Both the position numbers and the translations under genes were made by a program. Of a stretch of DNA of 64,000 bases, positions 36,201 through 49,200 are shown one piece after another (within the stretch, counting starts at the first letter, position 1; every line of letters begins with the position of its first letter). The DNA is taken from contig ML210246.1 in NCBI GenBank assembly GCA_004369085.1, positions 39,468 to 103,467 on the forward strand, written 5' to 3'. The notes beneath the pieces were generated by a model. The model had not been told where the DNA came from. It did no database searches and was given only the letters and a program-made list of their open reading frames with translations. Source of the stretch: Coprinopsis marcescibilis. Taxonomy: Eukaryota > Basidiomycota > Agaricomycetes > Agaricales > Psathyrellaceae.

Positions 36201-36329
36201 CGACATGGGATAGAGATTGCCCCCAACACCAGAGACGCAGCCTATGGTCTTCATTTGGCTGTACAGGAGTTACGAAGGCTTGGGAGGCCATTCGCTAACT
36301 GGGTGCCCTTTGTTCACTACGGAACCTGA
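33226..36329 (+). pseudogene. CHAT-TPR gene body, disrupted
   Basis: Short TPRs of the type LRPAPHPNRRSSLNNLANAL and DLDQCISFYRESL are followed by a linker (RIISRRLEISS) and a CHAT peptidase domain. CHAT is a caspase-related fold (clan CD); here the His (VHFGCHG, about 35850) and Cys (YLSACQTAKGD, about 35975) of the dyad are intact. The frame is broken at least three times (about 33440 in a C run, 34383 and 34820), and a TAA at 35514-35516 interrupts the VWWCPTGPF / FLPIHAAGVY block. Introns at 35416-35468 and 36083-36142 still look functional. The last part (35667-36329) remains open and codes an intact-looking catalytic core. Sequencing error could explain one break but hardly all four. 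Confidence 0.85.
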
Positions 36330-36608
36330 TAAACTATTAGTCTATCCTTCTTCAAGGTACCCATAATGTTTGCTTCTCAGACTATTGTCACTTTGATACC
36401 CCGTATCCTCCTGATGTTCTTTAGTTAGTGTTAGTGTTACAGTGCGCTAAGGACGAGAAATAGTAGGAACTTCTAGGAAAATGCAGCAGTGGTATGAACC
36501 CGGGGCGGGCCGGCTTTTGGGAGTTGTCACGGTGATGTCGTAGAAAGCGATGCCGGACCCAGTTGGATGTGGTCCAGTCGCAGCGATTCTCACTCTGCGA
36601 CGCCCATC

Positions 36609-39600
36609 ATGGCCCCGTTCAAGAATTTACACACAGGCATCGACAAGGTAAGTTCCAGCGATCCTTGTGATGCTAGAGGAAGCGTACTGATGTCAGACGA
36701 TGAATAGTTATGGGACAGCGTGAAGAAGAAACTGGATAAAGATCAAGGCCAATCTGGTCGATCTGAGCAAAGTTCCAAGACAGGTATCGTTGGTTTATTA
36801 TCCAAGAATCTGGATGTTATGAAGCTAATCGGCATGAACAGTTGTCGAAGCCTTTGCGGGAGCCAGCAATTTCACGCTGCAAGATGTGCAAGTCTCGGTT
36901 GTTGGGAGGGATATGCAGGTAACGCATGTGCACCAGCACTCTTGTGCGTACTTGATCTGTACGAAGTAGGACCATAACCTCACTCTATGACATATAGGCA
37001 CAGATACGGAGATCCACGAAGCACTGCGAGTTCTTGCCAACCCCATCGGATGCTCGTGGAACATTTCTCGCACATGCTTCCCTGGAACCCGAGAGGATCC
37101 CATCCGGGAATTACACTCGTGGCTGATGGACGATTGGAGTGGGGCAACAACAGCAGAAGTAACTGTGGTCGTGGATTCCGCAGGTAGCGGCAAGTCCGCC
37201 CTCGCCCATACCGTTTGCCAGAAGGTGCACGAGCAAGGATTCCTTTTAGCCTCTTTCTTCTTCAACCAGATGGATCAGCAATCAACACTTTCGAACATGA
37301 CAGCGGCCTTGATTCGCGGACTGTGCAATGTGGATCAAGATATCAAGCGTGGAATCGGTGAAATTCTGGTCAAGGACGCAAGCCTCGCATCCGCCACTCC
37401 CCTACGACAATTCAAAGAAATCATCATCCCCACCACTTTGCTGCTACCACCGCACCGGCCTTTTGTTGTTGTCATAGATGCTATCGACGAAGAGCGCGAC
37501 AGCACTTTACTGGACATCTTGCGAGACTGGATCATTCAACTCCCGCCACCGTTCAGAGTCCTCCTCACAACACGCCCTGAGCCGCGAATTCTGAAGTGCT
37601 TCGAGGACAAGCAGCACATCCGACGTTCACCCCATTCCCTCACTGGCGACGCAGCGCGTGAAGACATCAGAAGGTTCATCATCTCCCATCTATCGAAAAC
37701 AGAATATGGGGCCTCCGTACCTCCCAAGCTTCTCAATGAATTTGTTGCAAAAACAGAGGGACTTTTCCTATGGGCGGAAACCGTGTTAAATCATCTCGAG
37801 GATTCCTTTGATCCAGTGGAAGAGCTCAAGGATATAGTACATGGCACAAGCAGCCATTGGTTGGAGGATGAAGATGCGACCAAGAAGTTGGAAAGTCTCT
37901 ACCTTCGCATCCTGTCTAAACTCAAATGGACGGATTCGAGGTTCGTGGACAAGTACAGAATTATCATGGGAGCACTAGTGACGTTGAAGGAACCCCTTTC
38001 CCCCATCGCTCTCGCCGCACTTTACAAGCCCGAACGGATCACCGTAAACGACATCACCAAGTTATGCGCATTATTCCAACCTCTGCTCCAGAATTACTCC
38101 AGCAAAAATCTTCAGCAGCCGTTGCGCCTACTACACCTATCCGTGCAGGAATACCTCACCGAACGGGCACCGCCACCATATCGGCTGAAATGCGACGACC
38201 ATCACATCGTTCTATCGAAGCTTGCACTGGTCACCATCGAGCAAGAGCTCATTCCGGCAAAGGTCCCCATTCTGGGCTACTCGGCGGGGGAGTGGGTTTG
38301 GGAGAGTGCGCTGGATCCTCCTCGAATACCGGCTCTATCGAGAGAGTCGATGTCAGAACAGCTTTGGTACGCATGCTGTTTCTTTGGAGAACACGCCGCT
38401 GCATTGTCAAGCGAGCAGATCGTTCTACCGGTGCTGCAACTCATGCGAAAGGTCCTCTTCCTCGGACCTCGCCCGTTGTTGGAAGTTGTTGCGTCCCTAG
38501 AAGCCGTTTTGGATATTGTGAGAATCAGGAAATCGACGCCGGTATGTACACAGCAGACACTTACAATGTTCCCTATCTAATTCGTTTCAACACAGCACCT
38601 CTCAATCGCAGCCATGGATAGGTCGTTGATGGAGAAAACAGCCGGAATTTATCATGGAGTGGCACGGTGCCTGGCAGGTGCCCAACGGAACGCGGATGCC
38701 CTTCCACTAATCCAGGAAGCGGCAGAAATCTATCGTTGCATCATTTCGCAAAGTCCGGGCGATGATTGGGAAGCAAAACTTGCGATGGCGTTGCACCTCG
38801 TCTCCCTTTGCCTCTTCCACGTCGATCGCTCCGCCGAAGCCCTTCCCATTAGCGAGGAGGGCTTAACAATCACTAGAAACCTTATCCCAAGCGACCCCGA
38901 CAACGTTCGTCCACTTCTCGCACTGTTCCTCCGCACATATGGGCTAGTCCTCGACAAAATGGAACGTTATGACGACGCTCTCAAAGCCGGTATGGAAGGG
39001 GTGGAAATTCTACGCCAGCTGGTTACTTCAAATCCGATCAAGTTTAAGAAACCACTGGTGTTATCACTTTCCAATTTGGCGTGGGCATTGAACTCCTGCA
39101 ATCGCTTCGAAGAAGCTATCCCTATTGCGTTGGAATTGGTGGAGCATTATCGACCATTAGCACTCACGGATCCCGACGAACACGAACCAAACCTGGCGGA
39201 ATCCCTTTACAAGTACGCACTATACATTGCAAACGATGGGAACCCTTCCGATGCCCTCGCACCTGGCGAGGAAGCTGCAAGCATTCAACGGAGGCTCGCA
39301 TTGAAGGACCCCGTCACATATGAAGGGAAGCTGGCGGTCACACTACACAATCTGGCCTGCGATTTCTCCTCATGTGCACGTCCAGAGGATGCGGCTGTAG
39401 CTTCGGAAGAGGAGATAGAAGTTCGACGGCGCCTGGCTATCCGGGATCCAACCCTTTTCGAGCCGACGGTGGCCCAAACATTGCACGAATACGCTCAATA
39501 CCTCGCCAACGCCACCAGGCTGGAAGAAGCAGTCGAAGCCGGAAAGCAGGCTGTGGCTATGCGAAGGAAGTTAACAGAGGAGGACTGGGACAGTTACGCA

Positions 39601-42033
39601 GATGATTTGGCGTCATCGCTGCACAATCTCGCCTGTGATCTCAGTTTGTGTCAGCGGGATGAAGATGCGATCCCCATCGTGGCGGAGGCGATCGATATTC
39701 GGCGGGAGCTGGTAGCCAAGTATCCCACAAAATTCGAGGTCAGCTATGCACATTCGTTGCACAACTATGCCCGATACCTCGCCGACAGTGGGAGAGAAGC
39801 TGATGCACTTGAACCTGGACGCGAAGCTCTGGAGGTACGACGAACGCTAGCGGCGAAGGATCCGGATGTATACGACGCAGATTATGGCCAATCCCTCTAT
39901 AACCTCGCCTGCGATCTCGGCTCTTGCGATCGAGAGGATGAAGCAATTGCTTTACTAGCGGAGACCATCGAGGTTCGGCGACGATTGGTGGCTCAGGATC
40001 CAGACATGTACCGGGCGGATTTGGCCAAATCTCTCTTCAACCACGCCTATTCCATCTCCTTTGGCGGGGACCATAACGGTGCTCTCGAGTCGGGGAGAGA
40101 AGCTCTCGAAATACGCCGAAGCCTTGCATCCGACGATCCCGAAACCTACGACGGCGAGTTCGCGCTCTCGCTCCACAACTTTTCTCGCGACATGAATGCA
40201 TGCCAGAAGTACGAAGAGGCCCTTCCCTTTGCCCACGAAGCAGTCGAAGTCTATCGCAGGCTGGCTCTCAGCGATCCTGCCACCAACGAGAAGGAGTTGG
40301 CACACATGCTCCTCGACTATGCTCGCTACCTCAGCAATGCCGATCACGACGCCGAGGTTATCGAACCTGCTCGAGAAGGCATCGCAATGCTGCGCAGGCT
40401 CAACCCCAACGAAGAGGAGCTCAATTCCAACGCAGATTTAGCATCTGGGCTCGACACATTGGCCGGCTGCCTGGCCGAATGTGGTAGGTGGGAAGAAGCC
40501 GTCGCGGTCTGTCAGGAGATAGTCTATATCGGCCGGCAACTCGTCTTGGGCGACAAAAAATCTGCAGAAACCGAATCTGTGTTGGCAGCAACTTTGACTC
40601 GCTACGGTGGCTGCCTTACAAGCTTGGATCGGGAAGAGGAGGCTGCGGCGGCTGAACAGGAGGCAGCTACCATATACCGGGGGTTGGCAGCGGAGGATCC
40701 AAAACAGTGGCAAGACAAGTTGGTGAGATCGCTGTACCGACTGTCTATCTATCTCGGCAGGTGTGACCGCGAGGAAGATGCCATCCCCATTGGACAGGAA
40801 GCGATCGATCTCTGGCGGAGGCGGGTAGAGGAGGATCCCAAAGAATATGAACCCGAACTTGCATTGTCGCTCCACGACCACTCTATCCACCTATCCAACG
40901 CTGGTAATCATACCGAAGCTCTTGTGTTTGCGGAAGAAGCCGTGTCCATTCGGCGTCGACTGGCTGAAGCAGATCCAGACGACTACAATGGTGTCCTAAT
41001 GTCATCTCTAGACAACCTAGCCAGCGAGTATAGCCTGTGCGATCGGGATCCCGAAATTCCTCCAGTCTCTGAGGAATGGATTGCGCTTTGTCGTAGGCTG
41101 GTTGAAGAGGACACCGATAACGAAGCGTCGTTGGCGAAATCGCTGCAAGACTCTGCACAGTACTACGTCAACTGCGACAGATACGAAGAGGCATTCCCGT
41201 TGGGCGAGGAGGCGGTTGTGATTCGACGTCGACTCGCAGCTGAGGATCCGGCAACGTACAACGAAGATCTGGCCTCATCGCTAGAACGCCAATCCACATT
41301 TTTGAATTGGCGCAGTCGGTACGAGGAGGCGATTGAGTTCGCTCGGGAGCTGGTGGACTTCCGCCGTCGACAGGCTGATGAAACCCCCGCGGAATCCTTG
41401 AAACACCTCTCTACCGCCCTGTACGACCTCGCCAACTACCTATCGAGTGCAAACAGGAAGCAAGATGCCGCTGAATCGTCAAGAGAGGCTATCAAATTCC
41501 GTCGACAGCTAGCCACGGACCACCCGGAAGCCTTTGAGAGCTCTGATCTCGCCCGATCGCTCAATCAATGCGCTTGGCACCTTTTCTGCTGTCCAGGCCA
41601 GCAAGTCGAAGCTGTTGCACTGTCACAAGAGGCCGTCGCACTCTATCGTCAAATTGCGAGCGAATCGGAGGATTTGGAAACGGATGAGGTGGATAGTTTC
41701 GCCAACGCCCTGGACACGCTCGCACACTCGCTCATCAGTTGCGGCCGCCATGAGGAAGCGCTGTCTGCGTCCAACGAAGGGCTGGGGGTCTACTATCAGC
41801 TCACGGAGAAGGATGCGGAATGGAGCTCTGACCATGTCGCCGGTTCGCTGTACACGGCGCATGCGGAAGCTTTGTTCAATGTTGGGCGTGCAAGCGAGGC
41901 TTTGGAGTCTGTCCAGCAGGGGATTGTCATTACCCGAAGATTGGTGGAGAAGGATCGAGGGCAGTATGAGAGCGATCTGGCCAAGGCGACTGCCCTGCTG
42001 GAGAATATTATGTGTCACTTGGACTCGCAGTAG
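36609..42033 (+). CDS. NACHT-TPR NLR-like protein E
   Basis: Five exons (36609-36647, 36708-36783, 36842-36943, 36998-38541, 38596-42033) join in frame to about 1732 residues. After a charged helix-like start (LWDSVKKKLDKDQ) the exon at 36842-36943 codes the shared motif FAGASNFTLQDVQVSVVGRD. The NACHT domain follows the usual CFPGTR block, but its P-loop reads VDSAGSGKS: the first Gly of GxxxxGKS is Asp. Walker B is VVIDAIDEE and the arginine sensor FRVLLTTRPE. A winged helix (LKWTDSRFVDKY, LLHLSVQEYL) is followed by about 27 divergent TPRs to the C-terminus (LLENIMCHLDSQ). The donor of exon 3 (TCTT|GTGCGT) was chosen because only it keeps phase; a nearby GTAACG would not. The TPR units are far less alike than in C or D, suggesting an older array. 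Confidence 0.88.
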
Positions 42034-42451
42034 GATGGGGGCAGTGATGGTTGGATTTCGTTTGACCACGAATCGTAGGAATGTTTTGAATGATACCAGT
42101 TGTACAATGTGTGTCAGAAACTGAGTGCATATACTAACAATCTACAATCTATCAATACTGACCACTCGTTCCAAAGTGAGATCAGTTTTTTGCACACGGG
42201 TGGTTCTGAAGTCAAAGATGTCCAAAGGGAGCCATGTTTGAAGAGAATATGAATATGTCACAGATATGTGACATGAATGCGTGAACGGTGGTTTGAAATG
42301 CTGTGCTGGAACGAATCCGTGTGAACTGGTGAGAAGACTTTTAGGACTGTGGGACTGTGTACCAGACTCTCTCCCTCTGTCTCTCGTGCCACTTTCCTTT
42401 GCTTCTACGGTGTGTAGCTAAGTGGGTGGCGTCAATTCGTTGGGCAAAGAT
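42034..42451. other. Short spacer between genes E and B
   Basis: Holds the 3' flank of E and the promoter of B, listed separately. Nothing else seen. Confidence 0.5.
42308..42402 (+). promoter_or_regulatory. Putative core promoter of gene B
   Basis: GTGTGAACTGGTGAGA near 42320, then the CT-rich tract CTCTCTCCCTCTGTCTCTCG (42366-42386) about 50 bp before the ATG. Same order as in A and C. Confidence 0.5.
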
Positions 42452-45400
42452 ATGGAGCAGGTACAAGTCACTAACCCTCCTGGATCATTTCATCTCTGAT
42501 TGATCAACGTTTCCTCCCGCCCGATCTCGTTATCACCAGCACTTAGGCGGCGACGATGCAGCAGCCTTTTCCAGTGGTAACGCCTCACAGGGTCTTTGGA
42601 ATCCGATTCAAGGCCCGCATATTCAAACAGCGGACGTGATTGATAACAGTGGCCATGTTGCAAGTAGGATGGGCCCAGGCACAAACGGTAAGGCCATCAA
42701 GTCTCCTCTCGTTGAACGGCACCAGACGGGCTTGCTGACCTTGAGTCGCAGCGACCGGTTCTAATCGCAGTATTTTATATGGTGCATCGGGGATCACTCT
42801 GCAACACGCTCATTTACAGACAGCGGAACAAATTAGGAACACATACAACACTTACAACATTCGTGAGCCAATTTCCTCCGCCAATTTTGTTGGACTTGAG
42901 TCACTTGATGTTGACCAACGCTCGTGTGTTCATTGATCAGATGGAGAAACCCAAGTTAACGAGGCGTTAAGACTACTCGTGAACCCCAAGGGATGCGCTT
43001 GGGATCCTTCACGCGCTTGTTTGGACGGCACCCGCATTATTCACAATAAGGAGATTATGTCGTGGGCCACTTCGCTCGAGGCGGAACCCACTGCCACCTC
43101 GGGAGCTCGAATTCTTCTGGTTCCAGGTCCTGCTGGAAGTGGAAAATCGGCGTTGGCACACACGATCTCCGACAAACTGAACCAGAAAGGGCTCCTCGTG
43201 TGCTCGGTTTTCTTTGATCATACCGGTCAACAGCCCACAGCAGAGGACTTCACAGCTGCACTCATCCGGGGCCTCTGCGCAATCAACAATCCCCTCAAGG
43301 AGGCCATCGCAGAGATCATAATTCAAAATGAGACCCTGGCTTCAGCTTCAGCACTGCGTCAACTCAAAGACATAATCCTCCCTATTGTACCCAAGCTCCC
43401 TGCAAACCGCAACTTTGTCGTTGGCATCGACGCCCTTGACGAGCAGCCAAACCCCACAACACTTCAACTGCTACGAGACCATGTCCCCCGCCTCCCTTCG
43501 ACTTTCCGATTCATTCTCACCACCCGCCCCGATCGACGAGTGATGCAGTATCTGGAAAATAGGCCTCATATCATATCCTTTCCCCACCGCCTGGTTGGAG
43601 ATGGCAACCACGTTGATGTCGATATCTTTATCACCTTCCGGCTCTCTCAGACCGATTACTTCGATACCATCTCTAGCGAACTGTTGGCCGCATTCATCGC
43701 CAGATCTGAGGGATTGTTCCTCTGGGCCGAAACCGTCCTGAACCACATAGACGATGCGTTTGACCAGGCCGCGGAATTGGCGGATATCATAGCCGGTGCA
43801 AGCAGCTACTGGACAGAGTCAGAAACGGCCGCTATGAAGTTGGAGAAGCTGTATGAGCACATATTGTCGAAGCTGCAGTGGAAGGACCCAAGGTTCGTGA
43901 AAAAGTACGACATTGTTCTGGGGGCGCTCGTTACACTGCAGGAGCCGCTTTCGCGAAGCGGATTGGCTGGCCTCTATGCCCCCGACGGAATTACGGAGGA
44001 CGACATACATGGGATCTGCATGCTCATCCGCCCTTTGCTTCAAAACTACTCCAAGGACGATGTGAACCAGCCAATACACCTGCTTCATCTCTCGGTTCAG
44101 GAGTATTTGGTTCAGCGTGCTCCTCACCCTTTCCGAATCGACTGCGAGGTCCACCATAAAAGACTGATACGGCTATGCCTGCTGGCCATCAAACGAGAGC
44201 TCACACCGGCAAATGTTCCAACTCTTGGTTATTCGGATGGGGATTGGGCTTGGGATGCGGCAGAGAAGCTCCCGTGTATCCCAGTCCTTCTCCGAACATC
44301 GCTCCCTGAGCCGCTCTGGTACTCAACTCGATACTTTGATGCACACTGGCGCTCCCTGAGGGAGGAAGCGAACAAAGAACACATCGCGCTCCTTCACGAA
44401 ATTGTGGTGCATAACCCTCGCCCGCTCCTTGAAGTCGTCGCTTCAACGAGATCCACCATAGACATTGTCTCGTTGCAACGCAAAGTTTTGGTAAGCCACT
44501 TCTGGTGCTACTGTAATCATTGGGCCGACGACTGACCGACTTTGCCAGCCGCACGGTCCTCCGGGTCTCGCACTTGCAAGATTGACGGCGAAGACATACA
44601 TCTCGCTGGGCAGGTGTCTGGGCAAGGCCAAACGAGCAGCAGAAGCCCTTTCTCTATTTCAGGGGGCAGTCGGGCTATACGATCCATACAAAGACGAGAA
44701 CCAAGACCTTGCGGTGAAGCTCGAATTTGCCGCAAGTCTGACTTGGCTGGGCAGGTGCCTATATAAGCTCGGTCGTCCCGATGATTCCCTTCCCCGTGTC
44801 GAAGCAGCCCTGGACATCTGCCGCCGACTGACATTGACACATCCAAACGAAGCTCGGCTGGCCCTCGCGCACTCGCTGGAGACAAAAGGCTTTGTGCTTG
44901 ATAAGATGAAGCGGTTCGACGACGCCTACCGAATCGACGCGGAAGTGCTGGATTTGTATCGCCAACTGGCAGTTGTCCACCCGGAGAGATTTCAGCGTCG
45001 GTTGGGGTTGGGATTAAGGAACTTGGCGTGGAGCCTCGACGTGTGCAAGAAGCACGTGGAAGCTGCTGTGGTTATGCAGGAAGAGGTCGAGCTTCGTCGC
45101 AAGATGATTGAACGTGATCCGGACACCAGCGCGCGTCTGGCCACGTCGCTTGGAAGATGGGCGCGGTATCTTAGAAATGCAGGACGAATTCCAGAGGCGG
45201 ATGAATACGGGCGGGAAGCGGTGGAGATACGACGTCGACTCGCGCACAGCAACCCTGAGAAATACAACATACATCTTGCAGGCTCCTTGTACAATTTGGC
45301 CAGCGATCTCGATGATTGTGGTCGGGTGGCTGAAGCTATCGCATTCTCTTACGAGGCGGTTGAAATCCGCCGCGAGCTGGTCGCAAACGACCCTTCAAAA

Positions 45401-45600
45401 TTCGGGCCTAATCTTGCCCGATCTCTCAATAACCACGCTATATACCTCCAAAAACTTGGCAGGACGGAGGAAGCCCTAAAAGTCAGGCTTGAGAGGGACG
45501 AAATTCGCAGAAAAAGTCTGGGTATGATCTCAGTACCATCATGATCAAGCGCCCGTATCACTTGCTCAACCAGTCTCTCTTTTTTCTAGCTGATTCATGA
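42452..45600 (+). CDS. NACHT-TPR NLR-like protein B (short TPR array)
   Basis: Six exons (42452-42460, 42540-42687, 42752-42862, 42941-44490, 44549-45521, 45590-45600) join in frame to about 933 residues. It starts Met-Glu-Gln on a 9-nt exon as in A. Two related stretches precede the NACHT domain: GPHIQTADVIDNSGHV and LYGASGITLQHAHLQTAEQI. NACHT: GPAGSGKS (about 151), GIDALDE, FRFILTTRPD; then LQWKDPRFVKKY and LLHLSVQEYL. TPRs start at about residue 607 and number about seven, the shortest array among the plus-strand paralogues. The terminal 11-nt exon gives the end ADS. It is very close to A and C in the NACHT part, so these arose by recent duplication. Confidence 0.9.
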
Positions 45601-46259
45601 GAACTCGCACCCCAAGTCGCCGTGCCACTCAGTAGTACCACGTCTTAGAACTATATTGCCATAATTCCGTAACTCGTTCATACAATGCTATTTCTGTCAC
45701 AATCCCTCGATACATTGATCCAGGTATGTGATCTCCCACTTATTCACACCCTTGGCATCGAAATCGGTCGAGGAAGGTACATATTTTTGAGCTCAGGCTC
45801 AACACATTACCCAAACCGCTTTTGGGCAGCCAGAGATCATCATCCGCCCTTGAACACCCCTGAATGACATCCTGGGTACGGGCAGTAAAGAAGTAGCCGA
45901 GATGTCCGCTTGAGTGTCTGGTGTGCTCCATGGGTCGATCTCCATGTTATGCACCACTTGAAAGTTAAAACCTGCCAGTCTCTTCACATTTTGTTGTATG
46001 TAGTCACTAGTGGTAGTAATAGTTAGTATTCCTCTAACGACCAGCATCAGTAAACACAGGTCAGTGGGATAGCGAGGGATAGCTTTATCCCGCTGACCCG
46101 AAAACAGTGATGAGATCTGACTACTGTGAACAATACCGTGTGAATTGAACCATTGATACGGCTGCTCGGGAGTTGTAACATTGCCGTCGCTGTCTCTCCC
46201 TCTCCCTCTGTATGTGCCTCTCTCGTCTGTGACGCTGTATCCTGGGTAAAGATAAAGAG
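45601..46259. other. Spacer between genes B and C
   Basis: Contains the 3' flank of B and the promoter block of C. No gene or repeat seen in the remainder. Confidence 0.5.
46137..46232 (+). promoter_or_regulatory. Putative core promoter of gene C
   Basis: CCGTGTGAATTGAACC near 46137, then a CT-rich tract (TGTCTCTCCCTCTCCCTCTG and on, 46191-46232) about 30 bp before the ATG, as in A and B. Confidence 0.45.
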
Positions 46260-49200
46260 ATGAAGAAGGTGGTAACTAGCACTTGTTGATCGTTCTGTCG
46301 CCGACTGATCGACTGTTCTTCGCTGCGCTCAATTGCACCTGCCGGTCACTCAAATCTAGCTACGCAACAAAGTCAGAACTCTGAGGCTAAGTGGTAGCAA
46401 TCGAGGATCTAAGCAGGCTGATTCGCCGCGTAGAGACGGTGAGCCCAGTGTGCTGCTTGCAATCCTATATATCCAAGGAACTCGACACTCGTTGCTGCAG
46501 GTTCTACCAATGCGGACATCTCAAGAAAGCCACAGCCAGTTTCTGACCTCCAGGTATCGGAGAGTACAGGCCCAAGTGGTGAGCGCACAGCCTCTGTTGC
46601 GAATACCCACACGTACTTACTTGCTGACCGTGATTCGCAGCAATCAGCCCTAATCGCGACATCTTTCCCAACGCTTCAAACGTCAATTTGAACCACCCCC
46701 ATTTCCATTCAGCAGACCGAATTAGCAATACTTACAACAACACGTACAACATCCGTGAGTCAGGTTCCTTCGATAATTCTATGGGCCGTAATGGTAACCA
46801 ATGCTTGTGGAGGGTTTAGATGGAGAACCCCAAGTCAACGAGACGCTACGCCTACTCGGCAACCCCAAGGGATGTGCCTGGGATCCTGCACGCGCATGTT
46901 TGGACGGCACCCGTATTATCCACATAGAGGCCATCATGTCGTGGGCCACTTCGCTCGAGGCAGAACCCACCGCAACCGGAGCCCAAGTTCTTCTGGTTCC
47001 AGGTCCTGCCGGAAGTGGAAAATCGGCATTGGCACACACAATCTCGGAGCATTTGAGCCAGAAAGGGCTCCTTGTGTGCTCAATCTTCTTCGATCAAGTC
47101 GGCCCACAGCCAACCGCAGAAGATTTCACAGCGACACTCATTCTCGGCCTTTGTTCCGTCGATGACTCTGTGAAGAGGGCCGTCGCCGAACTCATCGTTC
47201 AAAATCGGACCTTGGCTTCGGCGCCTGCACTGCGTCAGCTCAAGGACCTAATCCTCCCTATCTTGTCCATGCTCCCTTCTAACCGTAACTTTGCTGTTGG
47301 AATCGACGCCCTCGACGAGCAGCCAAACCTTACAATGCTTCAACTATTACGAGACTATGTCCCCCGCCTCCCTTCAACTTTTCGATTCATTCTGACCACC
47401 CGCCCCGATCGACGAGTCATGCAATATCTGGAAAATCGGCCGCACATCATATTCTTTCCCCACCGTCTAGTTGGTGATAGGAATGACACTGACGTCACGG
47501 TCTTTATCACCTTCCGACTCTCGCAGACCAACTACGTCCATACCATCTCTCGTGAGCTGTTGGCGGCGTTCATCACCAAATCAGAGGGATTGTTCCTCTG
47601 GGCCGAAACTGTTCTCAACCACATCGACAACGCATTCAATCACGCCGCGGAATTGGCTGACATCATCGCGGGTGCAAGCAGCTACTGGACAGAGGCTGAA
47701 ACGGCCGCTGTAAAGCTGGAGAGGTTGTACGAGCATATCCTGTCGAAGCTGGAGTGGAAGGATCCGAGATTTGTGGAGAAGTACGACATCATCGTGGGCG
47801 CACTCGTTACACTGCAGGAACCACTTTCGCGACGTGGGCTGGCTAGCTTGTACTCCCCTGACGGAGTCACGGAGGAGGACGTGCATGGGATCTGCATGTT
47901 TATCCGCCCCCTGCTTCAGAGCTACTCCAAGGACGACCCGACACAGCCCATACACCTGCTCCATCTCTCGATTCAGGAGTATTTAGCTCAGCGTGCCCCG
48001 CACCCTTTCCGAATCGACTGCGAGTTCCACCATACAAGGATGGCACGACTTTGCTTGCTGGCCATCCAGCGAAAGCTCACCCCTGCTAATGTGCCAACTC
48101 TAGGTTACTCGGACGGGGATTGGGCGTGGGATGTGACAGAGCCAGTTCGAAAAATTCCAGTCCTTGTCCGGACCTCGCTCCCCGAGCCACTTTGGTACTC
48201 CACTCAGCACTTTGACACACACTGGCGCTCACTGAGGGAGGAGACGGACAAAGAATGTATCACACTCCTTAGTGATATCATTGAGGAGAACCCTCGGTCG
48301 CTCCTTGAGGTTTTTGCTTCGACAAGATCCATGATAAACATTGTTTCACTGCAACGCAAAGCGTTGGTAAGCAACACTCGATACATACCCACTATCACTA
48401 GATTTAACACTCTCTCCAGCCACGCGGTTCTCCGGGCCTCGAGCTTGCAAGATGTACGGCCAAGATCTACATTTCGCTAGCCCGGTGTTTGAGCAAGGCC
48501 GACCGAGAAGCAGAAGCTCTTCCTCTATTTCAGGAAGCAGTCGGGCTATATGCTCCTTATAAAGACCAAATACCAGACTATGCGGTGGAACTACAATTCG
48601 CCACGTGTCTGACGTGGTTGGGACTGTGTCTGTACGATGCCGATCGTCCCGATGATGCCTTACCCCATGTTGAAGAAGCCCTCGCCATTTCCCGTCGACT
48701 GTCATTGACACATCCAAACGAAGCTCGAGTGACCTTGGCCCACTCACTGGAGACTAAAGGTTATGTACTGGATCACAAGGAACGGTACGACGAAGCCTAC
48801 GAGATTGACCTGGAAGTGCTCCACCTGTATCGCCAATTGGTGGTTGGTCAACCAGAGAGGTTTCAGCACCAGCTTGTTTCAGCTTTGCGGAATTTGGCAT
48901 GGAGTCTTGACTCATGCGAGAAACACGAAGAAGCCGTTGTCGTTATGGAGGAGGAGATTCAGCTTCGTCGCAAAATGGTGGGACAAAACTCGGAAACAGG
49001 CAAGGACCTTGTTACTTCACCAACAGAGGCGGTTGAGTATATGCGAGAAGTGGTGGAGATACAGCGTCACCTTGTGGACAACAATCCTGGGAACATCGCC
49101 AATCATGGAAAATCCTTGTATGATGTGGCAAGCGACCGAATGTCAGCGGCTATTCCAGTTTCATACGAGGCAATTGAAACGTGGCCCCAGCTGGTTTTAA

